Counted from the first letter of the stretch, positions 21,510 through 32,101 are shown. The stretch: DNA of 64,000 bases from Deinandra increscens subsp. villosa (GCA_039602395.1 JBCNJP010000025.1:37675649-37739648); one strand, 5' to 3'. A program made the numbers and translations. The notes: generated by a model from the letters alone, not told the origin.

Positions 21510-24052
21510 ATGTCAGTTAAACCTGAAGAGGGCATGATATTTACTTCTTTGGAGGAAGCTGAGGCATTCTACTATGAGTATGCCAAACAATCTGGGTTTA
21601 CAGTTAGGAAATGATCACAATATGAGTTGGGTGGTATCGTTAAGGGGAAGCATTTTCTTTGTTCCAAAGAAGGTAACAAACCGTTCAAGAAGTATGATTC
21701 TAATAGTGTATCTGGAAAGGGTAAGAAGAAAGTAAAGCCTAGGAAGAAATATTCTACCCGTACTGGTTGCAATGCACATAATGTGTATACTTCGAGCGAT
21801 GGGAGATCTTACAAAGTGTATAAATTTGTGGAGGGGCACAACCACTACCTTGTGGGTCAAGAAGACATGCATTTTCTTCGCTCAAACAGGCATCTGACAA
21901 GAGTTCAGGAATATCAGATTTATGAATTATCTTTTGTTAACCTTGGTCCTGTTAAAGTGTTTAATGTGATGAGGACAAAATATGAAGGTTTTGAGAAAGT
22001 TAGAGCAACTGTGGTCGAATGCAAGAACTTTAAAAGGGACCTGAACTGCTATATTGGTAAGTATGATGCAGAGATTGTTGTTAGAAGGATGCTGAACAAG
22101 AAAGATTTCCTTCCTGATTATTCATTTGAGTACACGGTTAATGAAGAGGGGAAACTTACTGCAATGTTCTGGGCTGATGGTGAATGCAAGGCCAACTATC
22201 AAGCATTTGGAGAGATTGTTTCTTTTGATGCAACCTTCAACACAAACAAGTATGGTTTTTATTCATTATCACTTGCGTGATAATGTTTATTGCATGCGTT
22301 ATCAATATTATATAATGCGTGATTATAATTAAACAAATGCGTGATAAGTTAAATATGATTTTTATTGTAGGTACAAGATGGTTTTTGTTCCGCTCACTGG
22401 AATTGATAACCATTTTCGTAATGTTTCTTTTGGTGCTGGTCTATTGTCATCTGAAACAACGGAGTCATACATGTGGCTTCTTGAAAAGTTTTTGAAGTAT
22501 TTTGGATGTCAACCCAAGGTTGTAGTTACAGACCAAGACCCTGCGATGAAGATTGCAATTGAAAATGTTTTGACCAGTGTCGTCATAGACTGTGCATGTG
22601 GCACATAATGAGGAAAGTTGCTGATAAGGTTTGATTTTTTGCGTAATTTTTAGTCTTGATATGATTTTATAATGTCATGCGTAATTAATTTTAATGGTGC
22701 GTGATTTAATATATTGTTCATGCACGCTTACTTTTTTTATGTGTTGCAATTTTTATGTCTTTTTTGAAGGTTGGGCCTGCCTTGTGTAATAATGACGAGT
22801 TTAAAGAGGCAATGTGTAGCATTGTGTGGACGGATTCTATTGATCCTGAATTTTTGATGCGGAGTGGCTAAAAATTATTAATGATTATGACCTGGAATCT
22901 AACAAGTGGTTATATGAGATGTTTGAGATGAGAGGAATGTGGATTCCTGCATATTTTCGAGATGAGTGGATGTATGGTCTCATACGCACGACCTCTAGAT
23001 CAGAGAGTGAGAATCATTTTTTTCTCAGGTTACAAATTCCCAATGACGCTTTTGGAATTTTTAATCCATTATGAAGCTTCACTTGAGATTCAAAGACAGA
23101 CCCATCAGAAGAATGATCATGACTCCAGATACACTTTTCCCGACCTGTGGACTGAATTTCCAATTGAGGAACAAGCTGCATGCATATACACGAGGGCTAT
23201 GTTTAATGATGTCCAAGATGAGATATATTGCAGTACCAAGAACTGTTTTGGCATGAATACCGTAACTGGTGATAATACTACAAAGGTTTCTGTTAAAGAT
23301 CATGCTGCAATTGGCCCTGGTTTGCTGGAAGTAAGTACTATTATAGCTTTGCGTGATTTGTAATATGTGCTTGCGTTATTTTATAGTATGCAGACTGTGT
23401 GTTTTATGCGTGTTTATGTGTTGTCCTTTTTCATTTTTTACAAGAATTGATGGTGATATTACATGTACCTGTAACTATAAACGGTTTGAGCATTATGGTT
23501 GTGCTCTCATGTGTTTTATGTATTGGCGATGTTTGAGGTACTTGAAATCCCTCAAAAGTACATCATGAAGCGTTAGACCAAGAAAGCTGCACCTAATAAA
23601 GGCAAAAAAGATATGCCCTTGAGCATTGATTCTAATTTTGCTAATGCTCATGAAGTAGACAAGGTGTTGCGTGATATTATGTCTTCCTATGAATATATAA
23701 TTAATCGCATATCTCCAGACCTTGAGGTGTTGTGCTCTATAAGGGAACAAATGAAAGAAATGGCGAAAAAGGTTGATGAAGATAATCGACCAGTTGTTCC
23801 TAAAAATCGCAGAGATAGGTTTACTGAGATTTTAAGAGCCAATCAGCCTGTTGGTGGAAGCACAAAACTTCCTAGTGGTATAAAAAACAAAGGCCGTGGC
23901 TCTCATAAAAGATTTAAATCAAAGAAGGAACAAGCGAGTAGCCGCGCTGGTAAAAGGAGCCGAAGTGCTTGGTTTGTGGGCTCCCTGGCCATGATAAAAG
24001 GACATGTAAAGGTAAAAAAGTTGGTTTAGATGATGAGGATGGTGAACAGTAG
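21510..24052 (+). pseudogene. FAR1-related MULE transposase, broken
   Basis: All parts of a FAR1/FHY3-like transposase are present in order. From a candidate Met at 21510: EAEAFYYEYAKQSGFTVRK, then TGCNAHNVYTSSDGRSYKVY and FVEGHNHYLV (FAR1 zinc domain). The MULE core has EIVSFDATFNTNK, an intron (22250-22370, GT-AG), MVFVPLTGIDNHF and KVVVTDQDPAMKIAIENV. Then CMWHIMRKVADK, an intron, and IRTTSRSESENHFF. A SWIM finger reads CTCNYKRFEHYGC then CSHVFYVLAMFEV, and a terminal zinc knuckle reads CLVCGLPGHDKRTC. Breaks: TGA at 21612, frameshifts near 22579, 22850, 23015, 23500 and 23960, and TAG at 23576. The protein cannot be made by this copy. The family binds TIR/subterminal DNA and catalyses excision and insertion with a DDE site. 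Confidence 0.8.
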
Positions 24053-24424
24053 ATGCAGTTGTGTTATTTTATAAATAACATGGTTTTTTTGCAGTTGCGT
24101 AATTTTGTAAATGACATGCGTTATTTTTTTAAATGATAGTGAAAATTCAATTATGCTTTTTTTATAATTTGCGTTTTTTGTATACCGCATGCTTAATAAC
24201 AAAATGCGTAATTGTGATAATAGTTGCGTTATTTTTTAGTTATTTATGTTTTGTATTTTTTTAGAGAATTTGGTGCATGTTTTTGCGTAATTTTCAACAG
24301 GAGTTGTTTTTTGAAAATCAAGGGTCATCGATATATTTCATTAGAAAGTAAGCATTACATTTTTTGAAAAACAAAAAGAAAATGGAAACCAAACATGCAT
24401 TACACTAGAAATTGTCGATCCCTT

Positions 24425-24739
24425 TCAATCCATTTTGCCTGCGTTTATTTTTTTCAGTGTTTGATGCAGCAGTTCCTTGACCTTCTCAGCTATCTTAGTG
24501 TCCAGCCTAATTTGTTCAGAAACGTAAGCAGCAGCATTGTCAATGAAGTCTGTTGTATCTTCTGGAATGAGCTCCCTAATGAGGTTCGTATCATCCCTGA
24601 CGTTATTTGAAGTCAGGATTGTTAGCATCCCTAAGGAGTTCATTGATACCTGATCCATTAGCTTTTCATCTTCAATTTTGTTTTTAAGAAGATGCTTTAC
24701 CACCTTCTCTGCTTGTGATGGAGAGGAGGAAGAAGCCAT
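24425..24739 (-). CDS. Small accessory ORF of TIR transposon (minus strand)
   Basis: An intact 104-residue frame starting MASSSSPSQAEKVVKHLLKN. After a short Ser-rich head it is strongly helical and charged (NKIEDEKLMDQV, NVRDDTNLIRELIPEDTTDF, AAAYVSEQIRLDTKIAEKV) and ends KKINAGKMD. I do not recognise a family. It is divergent from the plus-strand ORF at 25009, with 269 bases between their starts, an arrangement that suggests a shared promoter. Unlike the transposase it has no stops. It lies within the transposon between the transposase 3' end and the right TIR, and its 3' end faces the transposase 3' end. It could be an accessory protein or a captured host fragment. Confidence 0.5.
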   Translation of the reverse strand: MASSSSPSQAEKVVKHLLKNKIEDEKLMDQVSMNSLGMLTILTSNNVRDDTNLIRELIPEDTTDFIDNAAAYVSEQIRLDTKIAEKVKELLHQTLKKINAGKMD

Positions 24740-25008
24740 CGTTTTGTGTTTTGGTGGGTTTTGTGTTCACAGTATAGAAATGGTGGTTTTAGTGTTTACC
24801 CCTTCATTTGTTTGTTTATATACCCGGTGTGTTATTTTATTATTTATTATTATTTTAAATATATTTTTTAAAAATAATTTTAATGTTTTCATTCTAGACC
24901 GTCTGATTTTAGAATTAGGGTTTTCTACTTCTTTATATAGTGGCTTTGCGTTATTTACAATTTTTGTTTTTGAGTTTAGTGAAATATAGAATAATTCATT
25001 CTCTGAAG

Positions 25009-25362
25009 ATGTCCTCTTTGTCCTCATCATCAACGACACCACCTTCTTCTGATATACTGAAGCAGAAAGTGTGTGATAAAGTTATGAAGCATTTCAATAA
25101 GGATGTTCTTTTTAGTGATGTTCTGAAGCAACACCTAAATGTTTTTAGAGCTGGTGTTGCTGATCGTGACAAAATCATGGATGAGTTGCTTGCTATGCGT
25201 TCTTCGTCATTGCGTGATATTTCTGTTTTGTTTTTGGCTGACCTGGCTATAGCTGATGAGGACCAGGTTCAAGCTCTTTGGAAGATCATGCAGCTGATTA
25301 AAGTTTCTGTTGATTTGAAGATGGATTTTCTTGCTTCTTTTGTCTGGATCTTTTATATGTAA
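25009..25362 (+). CDS. Small accessory ORF of TIR transposon (plus strand)
   Basis: An intact 117-residue frame from ATG 25009: MSSLSSSSTTPPSSDILKQK, then helical charged segments (VCDKVMKHFNKDVLFSDVLK, RDKIMDELLAMRSSSLRDIS, IADEDQVQALWKIMQLIKV) and a hydrophobic end (MDFLASFVWIFYM). I chose 25009 over an upstream in-frame Met at 24940 because it gives the same M-x-S-S-S-S type start as the divergent ORF at 24739 and lies after AT-rich leader. No known domain is apparent. Same size class, same Ser-rich head and same predicted all-helical character as the minus ORF, but I cannot align them convincingly. Confidence 0.5.
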   Translation: MSSLSSSSTTPPSSDILKQKVCDKVMKHFNKDVLFSDVLKQHLNVFRAGVADRDKIMDELLAMRSSSLRDISVLFLADLAIADEDQVQALWKIMQLIKVSVDLKMDFLASFVWIFYM

Positions 25363-25426
25363 TTTAGATGATGTTGTATTTTTTTTATGAAGATGGTTTT
25401 TAATGAAGAATGATTTCATTTTTTAT

Positions 25427-25800
25427 GTTTGCGTTATTATCATAATGAACATGCGTTATATTGTTGTTCCGATGTTATTCATTGAATTTACGGTGAGAAA
25501 CGAGTTAATGCGTGCGTGATTATGCTGTTTTTTTAATGTATGCATTTAAATTATGATTCACTTAGTGGTTTTATTCAATTGCGTGAAAAAGTTGAGCATA
25601 TGCGTGATGTTTGTATAAAAGTCCGAGTTATGCGTGTTTTTTGTTGATGCGTAATTATATTATGTTCAGCTTAGTGGTTTTTATTCAGTTGCGTGAAAAC
25701 GATGAATGTATGCGTTATTTTGTGTATAAAAGGTTGGGGTATGCATGTTTTTTGTTGATGCGTATTTAAAGTTGTCTATGCGTCTTTTATTTAAAGGTAA
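25427..25800 (+). repeat. Dense GCGTNATT motif cluster before the right end
   Basis: Within about 370 bases GCGT-starting motifs occur at 25431, 25453, 25514, 25581, 25602, 25632, 25649, 25691, 25712, 25760 and 25780, all on the plus strand. A local duplication is also visible: TTAGTGGTTTTATTCA(A/G)TTG is near 25562 and again near 25671. This looks like a subterminal repeat region where a transposase could bind. Confidence 0.6.
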
Positions 25801-25930
25801 AAAGACGTTAATACCCCTTTTAAAGACTCTGTGTCTTTTCTTATTAATTAAGCGTCTAAAATAACGCTAAAGATGGGAAACAATTTAGCGTCGTCAGATA
25901 AAAAAACGCGCAGATGAGCGGATGATATCC

Positions 25931-25971
25931 CTTCGCACGCAAACCGTCCTTTGTATAATAACTTTCCCCTA
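25931..25971 (-). repeat. Right terminal inverted repeat
   Basis: On the minus strand begins TAGGGGAAAGTTATTATAC then AAAGGACGGTTTGCGTGCGA, matching the left end with small gaps. Followed by TATATATCTATATCTATATC. Confidence 0.7.
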
Positions 25972-26151
25972 TATATATCTATATCTATATCTATAATACT
26001 TTAAAATGTATATTATAGAGAGAATGTTGAAAGTTAAAAATTAAGAAATGTACAACTTATCAACCAGAATGTACAACAACTTGATGCTTATAATTTTAAG
26101 CCTCTTAAAATCCTCAAATTTGGTGGAAGTTGAAAATTCTAATTCACCTTC
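25972..26151. other. Spacer between TIR transposon and CACTA element
   Basis: AT-rich, starting with a TATATC microsatellite. I see no gene. 26149-26151 (TTC) is the left target duplicate of the CACTA element. Confidence 0.6.
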
Positions 26152-26356
26152 CACTACTACAAAAACTGGCATTCTTGACGTGCATTGCGCGTCAAGAAGG
26201 TGCCTTCTTGACACGCAAATGCGTGTCAAGGATGCGGGGGTCAAGAAGCTTCTTGACGCGCAAATTGCGTGTCAAGAAGCTCTTGACGCGCGAACAATGA
26301 CACGCTATCCTTGACACTCCATTCTTGACACACATTTTGCGCGTCAAGAAAGGGTG
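26152..26356 (+). repeat. CACTA left end and subterminal repeats
   Basis: After the terminal CACTACTAC come at least six copies of a GCGYGTCAAG / CTTGACRCGC motif, several as inverted pairs separated by 4-6 bases, for example TTGACACGCAAATGCGTGTC. In En/Spm such repeats bind the TNPA protein. Confidence 0.8.
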
Positions 26357-26693
26357 TCGTCTGTGATTAATATATTTTTATTTATAATATTGTTTTTGTG
26401 TCGTCTGTTTATGACACTCAAATTTGCGTGTCATGCATTTTATGACACTCATTATTGCGTGTCATCCTTTTAACTGTTTTTTTTTAAAATTTTTTTTCTA
26501 AAATTACTGATTTCCCTATTGAATCACATTTCGCAAACCAAAATACAGAAATTGCTGCTGTACCAAAACAATGCATTTCATACATATAGCAATTGAAAAT
26601 AATTCGATTTCATGTTCATACATGCAATTGACCCACAACGACAAAAGTAAAGTGTTCAAAGTTATTACATGCATATATATTGGATCACTACTA

Positions 26694-29600
26694 CTACTTC
26701 TCGTCCATGAAAATGAAGTGGCAAGCGTAGGTCAACCATTCTTCACGAATCTCATCAAAATCAGCATCTGTATAAGCATTACGATCTCCACCAATCTGTA
26801 TAAAAGATAAAATACGAGAAAATAATATCATCAAATATAAAGTTAATTAATTAAAATATGAGAAAACTTACTTTGTTTTGTTCAAGGACTACAAGCCCTT
26901 GCCGAACTACCTCCTTCATGAATTTCAACACATAATAGCCACACTCTGTGGTTCCTGGCTGGAGTGGACACTACACAAACAATAGAACGTATGAACACTA
27001 AATATATTTTTTGGGTGGGTGGCTTGGTGTAATATATTTAGTTAACATAGTTTACATATTCTCTGCTTAGAACGTATGAATTAATGAACACTAAATAGCC
27101 ACACTCTGTGGTTCCTGGCTGGAGTGGACACTAACTTCCTATTATTAATAGTGGAATAAAAATGACCAAAAAATTAGAGCATTTTTAAAGCTAAAACAAA
27201 GACTCTTTAAGTGGACTAAAGCAAGGTACAAAATCTGAAATAGTGTATTACGGTCGGTCAGTAAACATGCATGTTATAATAGTTCGAAACTAAGTTCTGA
27301 TCCGGCTTCCACTGGTCCTACTCTAACAATACAAATGACAATGCCTTTAAGTTCTTTCATACTGCAACGAACCCTAGTTATATCTAATAAAAGATTAATT
27401 CGTTGTAGCTAGAAAAAATCATGCAAAAATTGTTGCTGATATACTTTAGAGATTGCTGTTGTTTTTCAGCAATTTTAAACCATTTGCTGCTGTATTTTAG
27501 ACCACTTGCTGCTAAAAATCATGCAAAAGTTTTGCTACACATTTGATACTTTTGATACACATTTGATACTTTTTTCACAGCATTTGCTGCTGTATTTTCA
27601 CAGCAGTTTAGGTGTTAATTAGTTGTTGAATTGTAAAAGTTTTGCTACACATTTGATACTTTTTTGCTGCTGTATTTTAGACCATTTGCTGCTAAAAATC
27701 ATGCAAAATTGTTGCTGATATACTTTAGAGATTGCTGTTGTTTTTCAGCAATTTTAAACCCAGTTAGCATGGTTAAGATCAGCATTTCTATCATCTGCTA
27801 ATACTAAGTTTGTTGTGATGATTCATGTTGTTGAATGCTCCCTAAAATCACCAAGGTTTGCCACTTGCTATGTATGTCTGATTACATGCCGTAATTGAAT
27901 GTGCAAAAGAAATCACACTGCTCGGTTTTCATTTTATTTTGCTACTATCATCTGCTAATTGAATGTGCATGAAATAAATGGAACTAATGCTTAAGTGTTG
28001 TGTGATCAGAAGTATGGTAACAAACAGAAATACTCACCGCTGAGTTGACCCAATTGAATTTACTCGCTTTCTTCGATCCAGTTTTTGCGTTATACAATCC
28101 AATTGCCCTGCCAAAAAAATGATTTGCATTAATTACCAAAACCTTATATAAATAATATAATGATTTGTGCATCTCTATTATTTACTTACGCATCAACTAT
28201 TGTCTTAAACTGCAGATTGACAGAGGTAGGCCTTATGGAATCAAGATAATAGCATTTCATTTTTTTCATGTCTAGTACACCGAGCACCCAATGTCGGCTA
28301 CAAAAAAAAAAGAACAGAAACCAGAATCATGTCAAACAAAACAACTAGTAGATCAAACATAACAAAACTTTGTTCAAAATCAAACCCGGGATTGTAGGGC
28401 ACTAGGACAATGTCATTGTTCTTTCTCGATCCCAACCGATCTGCAACAAGTCGACTGGAATCATCAACATTTCTAGCCTTCCCTTTCTTATCATGGTTCA
28501 TCGTTGCAGTCGGGGTCACAAAACAGATTCCATGATCTATTTTTGAACCATTCTTTATTTGCTCATACAAGTACCTGTTAACAACATACATTGATGACGA
28601 AACCACTTATAAAATATAACAAGTAACGAACAATCATTTAAATTCAACTAAAGTACTTACATTGAATAAGAAGTAACCACAGCCCCACTCAACTCATCCA
28701 TTGCAAAAACTCTGTCAAAATCATTCCAACTTAAGTACGTGAAGCTATCATACCCGAAAATATCATTCTCACACTGCACTCTTATAGTATCGACATGTTT
28801 CATGTGTCCATCAACCATCATTTGAGCCATTAACATAGTAGGACTTGTCATTCTGACCCTTTTCTTCCTCTCACCTCTCGTCATTACCTTTCTTTGCTCC
28901 GGCTCTTTTCCGGTCAACTTACTTTTCTTTTTCTCTTTCAACTCAATAATGCTATCGCCCATAAGGAGTTGCACATCTGGAGTCAACAATTCCCTTACCT
29001 TTTCTTCATCGGGGTCTAATTGTCGTTTCTTCTTTGATGCATCCTTCATCTCCTCATCATTTTGTGTCCCTTTCTTATCATGGTTCCTACCCTCATCATC
29101 ATTTGACCCATTCTTCTTTGATGCATCCTTCGTCTCCTCATGCTTCTTTGCATCATTTCTCACCTCAACCTTCTTTGTTCTAACTTTTTTCTTGCTTATA
29201 TTGTTCTGCCTCAACCTTCTTTGTTCTTCACCTGATAATGGTTTCTTTGGCACATCGTTCTCTTGTTCGTTGTTGAAGTCTTTTTTTCGTTTACGTAAGG
29301 GATGTTTAGGTGAGAGAAATCTTCTATGCCCAAGGAAGCATACTTTTCTGGACTTAGGCAACCATTGTGAGCAAGTATTGTCAGAACATATTGGACAGGC
29401 ATTATAACCTTTGGTAACACACCCAGATAGATTACCATATGCGGGGAAGTCATTTATAGTCCATAGTAATACTGCTCTTAGATTGAAATATTCTTTCTTA
29501 TAAGCATCAAATGTCCTAACGCCGGTTTCCCACAAGAGTTTGAGATCTGCTATCAATGGTGCCAAGTAGACGTCAATATTGTTACCAGGTTGCTTTGGAC

Positions 29601-30627
29601 CTGATATCAATAGAGTCAACATTATGAATTTTCTTGACATACACAAATAAGAGGGTAGATTATATGTTATTAGGGTAACCGGCCAACAACTATGCTTGGA
29701 ACTTAATGACTTATGAGGATTGATACCATCAGCAGACAAGGCTAATCTAAGATTCCGATTTTCTCTTCCAAATTCTTTCCATGTGTTGTCAACTAGCTTC
29801 CAAGAGGGGGAATCGCGAGGATGAGTTAGCTTACCATCAATGACCTTACCTTGTGCATGCCAAGTTAAGTCATGTGCAATCTCCGGTGACGAGAACATTC
29901 TTCTAAATCTCGGGATGGGAGGGAAATACCACAAAACTTTTCTCGGCACGTTTTTTGTATTCTTCTTCCAGCGAGATGTCCCACAAGTTGGACATTCAGA
30001 AGCCTCCTTATGTTCATTCCAGAATAGGACACAATCATTTTCACACGCATGAATCTTCTCATATTCTAGACCTATTCCTTTTAGCAACTTCTTTGCCTCA
30101 TACATCGAGCTAGGGATTGTATTCTTTGCAGGTAAAACAGTTTTTAAGGCACCTAACAAAGCATTAAAACTAGTATCTGACCAGCCAAACTGACCCTTCA
30201 ACTTTTGAAATATCATTAATCCACTAAGTGCGTTATGCTTTGACCCTTCGTAAAGTGGCTTATCACATTCTTCAAGAAGTGATTTCAATGAATCGGGTTC
30301 TTTCTCCACATAAGCAAAGGCATCATGTAACATTTCCTTTGTATAATCAAACTCGGGAAGTCTAGATTCATCAGGGCATCTAACTTCAACCTTAGGAGAA
30401 CCTTCTCCATGGAAAGACCAAACTGTATAATTTTCATCGAAGCCATTGGCAAACAAATGAAAGCGCACACTAGTAATTGAGCCGGGCCTTAGATTGATAC
30501 AGTTTACACAAGGACAGGGTATAACATCTGATTTTGGATTATTACTTTGCGCAAACTCTAAAAAGGCATTAACACCATCATCATATTCTTTTGATAATCT
30601 ACCCAACGACATCCATGATTTATCCAT
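26694..30627 (-). CDS. CACTA-encoded TNPD (N-terminal part)-Ulp1-like peptidase chimera
   Basis: Six exons assemble by eye with GT-AG introns: 30627-28661, 28574-28386, 28297-28190, 28107-28038, 26970-26872, 26795-26694. The 844-residue product has no stop. Residues 1-80 (MDKSWMSLGRLSKEYDDGVN, CPCVNC) match the transposase-associated domain. About 150-460 match Transposase_21: HACENDCVLFWNEH, CPTCGTSRWKK, LALSADGINPH, IDVYLAPLIADLK, INDFPAYG. That domain stops at LSGEEQ (469), before the later catalytic blocks. A Lys/Glu-rich linker follows, then a C48 peptidase: H721 in GRHWVLGVLD, D738 in YYLDSIRP, Q782 and C788 in PLQPGTTECGYYV. The spacing (17, then 50, Gln six before Cys) equals yeast Ulp1 almost exactly. 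Such peptidases remove SUMO-like modifiers. The transposase part is probably inactive alone; the peptidase looks competent. Confidence 0.8.
26937..27132 (-). repeat. Partial tandem duplication of a Ulp1 exon
   Basis: AGCCACACTCTGTGGTTCCT followed by GGCTGGAGTGGACACTA occurs at 26937-26973 (exon 5, with the catalytic Gln and Cys) and again at about 27097-27132 in the preceding intron. AGAACGTATGAA...AACACTAAATA flanks both. The second copy ends before the Ulp1 reading frame can continue and lacks the CACAAA side of the splice site, so it is a decoy fragment. Confidence 0.75.
27415..27765. repeat. Direct repeat inside intron 4
   Basis: ATCATGCAAAAATTGTTGCT and GATATACTTTAGAGATTGCT (then GTTGTTTTTCAGCAATTTTA) appear near 27420 and again near 27700, with several extra TTGCTGCTGTATTTTAGACC and TTTGATACTTTT copies between. 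It is a local duplication within the 1.07-kb intron of the TNPD-Ulp1 gene. Confidence 0.7.
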
Positions 30628-30874
30628 GACCTTAGCTAACGTAAAGGAAACAAAAAGGTTACTTCTTTATACTTAAACTTTAATTTAAGCAAATCATTAT
30701 AAGTGCATAAGGGCAATATTTACGGAAAGAACATGTATCAACTAAGACAGATCATTTACTTTAGCAAATCATATACTAAAACATATTTATAAGTTAAAGC
30801 ATAAACATATATGTATCAACTATCAAACTATTGAGGGTGCATTTAGAACAAACCAGGATATATAACACATGAAA
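30628..30874. promoter_or_regulatory. Upstream region of TNPD-Ulp1 gene
   Basis: AT-rich DNA upstream (minus orientation) of the ATG at 30627. No clear TATA box was fixed. A small candidate upstream exon lies at 32102-32182, so the true promoter may be farther away. Confidence 0.2.
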
Positions 30875-31128
30875 ACAACCCCAAAAAACAGCCCCAAAAC
30901 AGCTGAAAACAGCCCTAAAAACAGACCCAAAAACAGCCCCAAACCTTGCTGAAAACAACCCCAAAACAGCTGAAAACAGCCCCAAAAAACAGCCCCAAAC
31001 CTTGCACATAACATCCCCCAAAACCAGTTCAAAAATAGCCCCAAACCTTTATGAAAAACATCCCCCAAAACAGGTTCAAAACTGCTGAAAAACATCCGCA
31101 AAACAGGTTCAAAACAGCCCCAAAACAA
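30875..31128. repeat. AACAGCCCCAAA minisatellite
   Basis: About 250 bases of irregular tandem repeats of AAAACAGCCCCAAAACAGC / TGAAAACAGCCCC, later AAAACATCCCCCAAAACAGG. The frames through it look like a Phe/Leu/Gly-rich peptide on the minus strand but this is repeat-driven, not a gene. Confidence 0.9.
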
Positions 31129-31167
31129 GGGCATGAATCAGATGGGCGGATCTATAATCATGATGAA

Positions 31168-32020
31168 TTATTCAATTAGCAAATATAAGAAGAGACTAAT
31201 TTCAGCATGATCTTCAAAGCCATTATTCTGGTTATTTGTTAACATGAGAAATAGACAAAGTACTTCAGATTTGAAAACATGATTAATAAATACAGGGTTG
31301 ATTAGATGCATTGTTTAATAATGTTTTCAGCCAATGGGCAATGTCTGGAAAGTGGAAACAAATGCTAAGCAGCAAATTCAAAAGGTGATGGAAATTGAGT
31401 TCAATCAATCCACAGCAAACAAACAACACAAGTAGGGTATATAAGAACCAAAACTACACATCAATGGATACCAAGATGGCAAGATATAAGCATCCAAATA
31501 TGATCTAAAGCCATCAATCATCTAAAACTTTTGATCACTCATACAGGGGGATCCTGCTGATGCAGACTCAAGAAAACTTCTACCAGTTGCATACGCAAAA
31601 GAATCCCCAATTTTTTTCATAATCAAATGTCATGTTGCCTAAACTAAGAACAAAAAAACTAGTAGGATGACTTCTTCAGACAATTTTCAAACAATGTTAC
31701 AACTTCAAAATCACAATCTCAATCAACACAGAAAGGAGAGACTGCATGAATTTTGAGCCTACTGCAAAGCTACATCAGCTTGGTAACATGAAACAGATCA
31801 TGATCAATGAGAATATCATGTAACATACTTGCCAAAATAACAAAAACAGACATGCTTTTATACTCCCATTCACTTGACTCTTACAAACCACACCCAATAC
31901 AGATAGAATGTGTTTTATAACATATAACAGATAGAACTTCAATTGATAAGCCAAACAGCTCACAAATCCAACTCCTAAACACAAAAATTAGTCTCTTCTT
32001 ATATTTGCTAATTGAACAAA
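31168..32020. repeat. Long-spaced inverted repeat in CACTA upstream region
   Basis: TTCAATTAGCAAATATAAGA followed by AGAGACTAATTT at about 31168-31201 is the inverse of AAATTAGTCTCTTCTTATAT followed by TTGCTAATTGAA at about 31985-32018. It would allow a stem of about 34 bases with an 0.8-kb loop, or shows a past inverted insertion. Confidence 0.65.
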
Positions 32021-32101
32021 AAAACACCAAGCTACTTTGCATTATAACAATGTAAATATATAACCTATAAATAAGCAAGGAAAAACTCCTAAACACAAAT
32101 C

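Larger units (their letters stand above)
20604..25971 (+). mobile_element. Mutator/FAR1-type TIR transposon with accessory ORFs
   Basis: The left end TAGGTGAAAGTTCAAATAC and the right end (read on the minus strand) TAGGGGAAAGTTATTATAC start imperfect terminal inverted repeats of about 50 bases; both continue with ACAAAGG and, further in, GCGTGCGAAGG. Both ends abut TA-rich microsatellite. Inside are a decayed FAR1/MULE transposase gene (about 21510-24052, plus), a small minus-strand ORF (24425-24739) and a small plus-strand ORF (25009-25362). Non-coding DNA is filled with GCGTTATT / GCGTGATT / GCGTAATT motifs. A target duplication cannot be told apart within the TA repeats. The element is 5368 bp. 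Confidence 0.75.

Noticed and set aside
24678..24989. 103-codon hydrophobic plus-strand frame
   Set aside because: Phe/Ile/Leu-rich translation of the T-rich intergenic DNA between the two accessory ORFs; no start context or domain.
24739..25009. Homology between the two accessory ORFs of the TIR transposon
   Set aside because: Same size and Ser-rich heads, but no alignable core by eye; similarity not claimed.
28949..29407. 152-codon plus-strand frame rich in Phe and Ser
   Set aside because: It is antisense to the Lys/Glu-rich linker of the TNPD-Ulp1 gene, which forces such a frame.
30794..31134. Minus-strand frames rich in Phe, Gly and Leu
   Set aside because: They read through the AACAGCCCC minisatellite and reflect its repeat unit.
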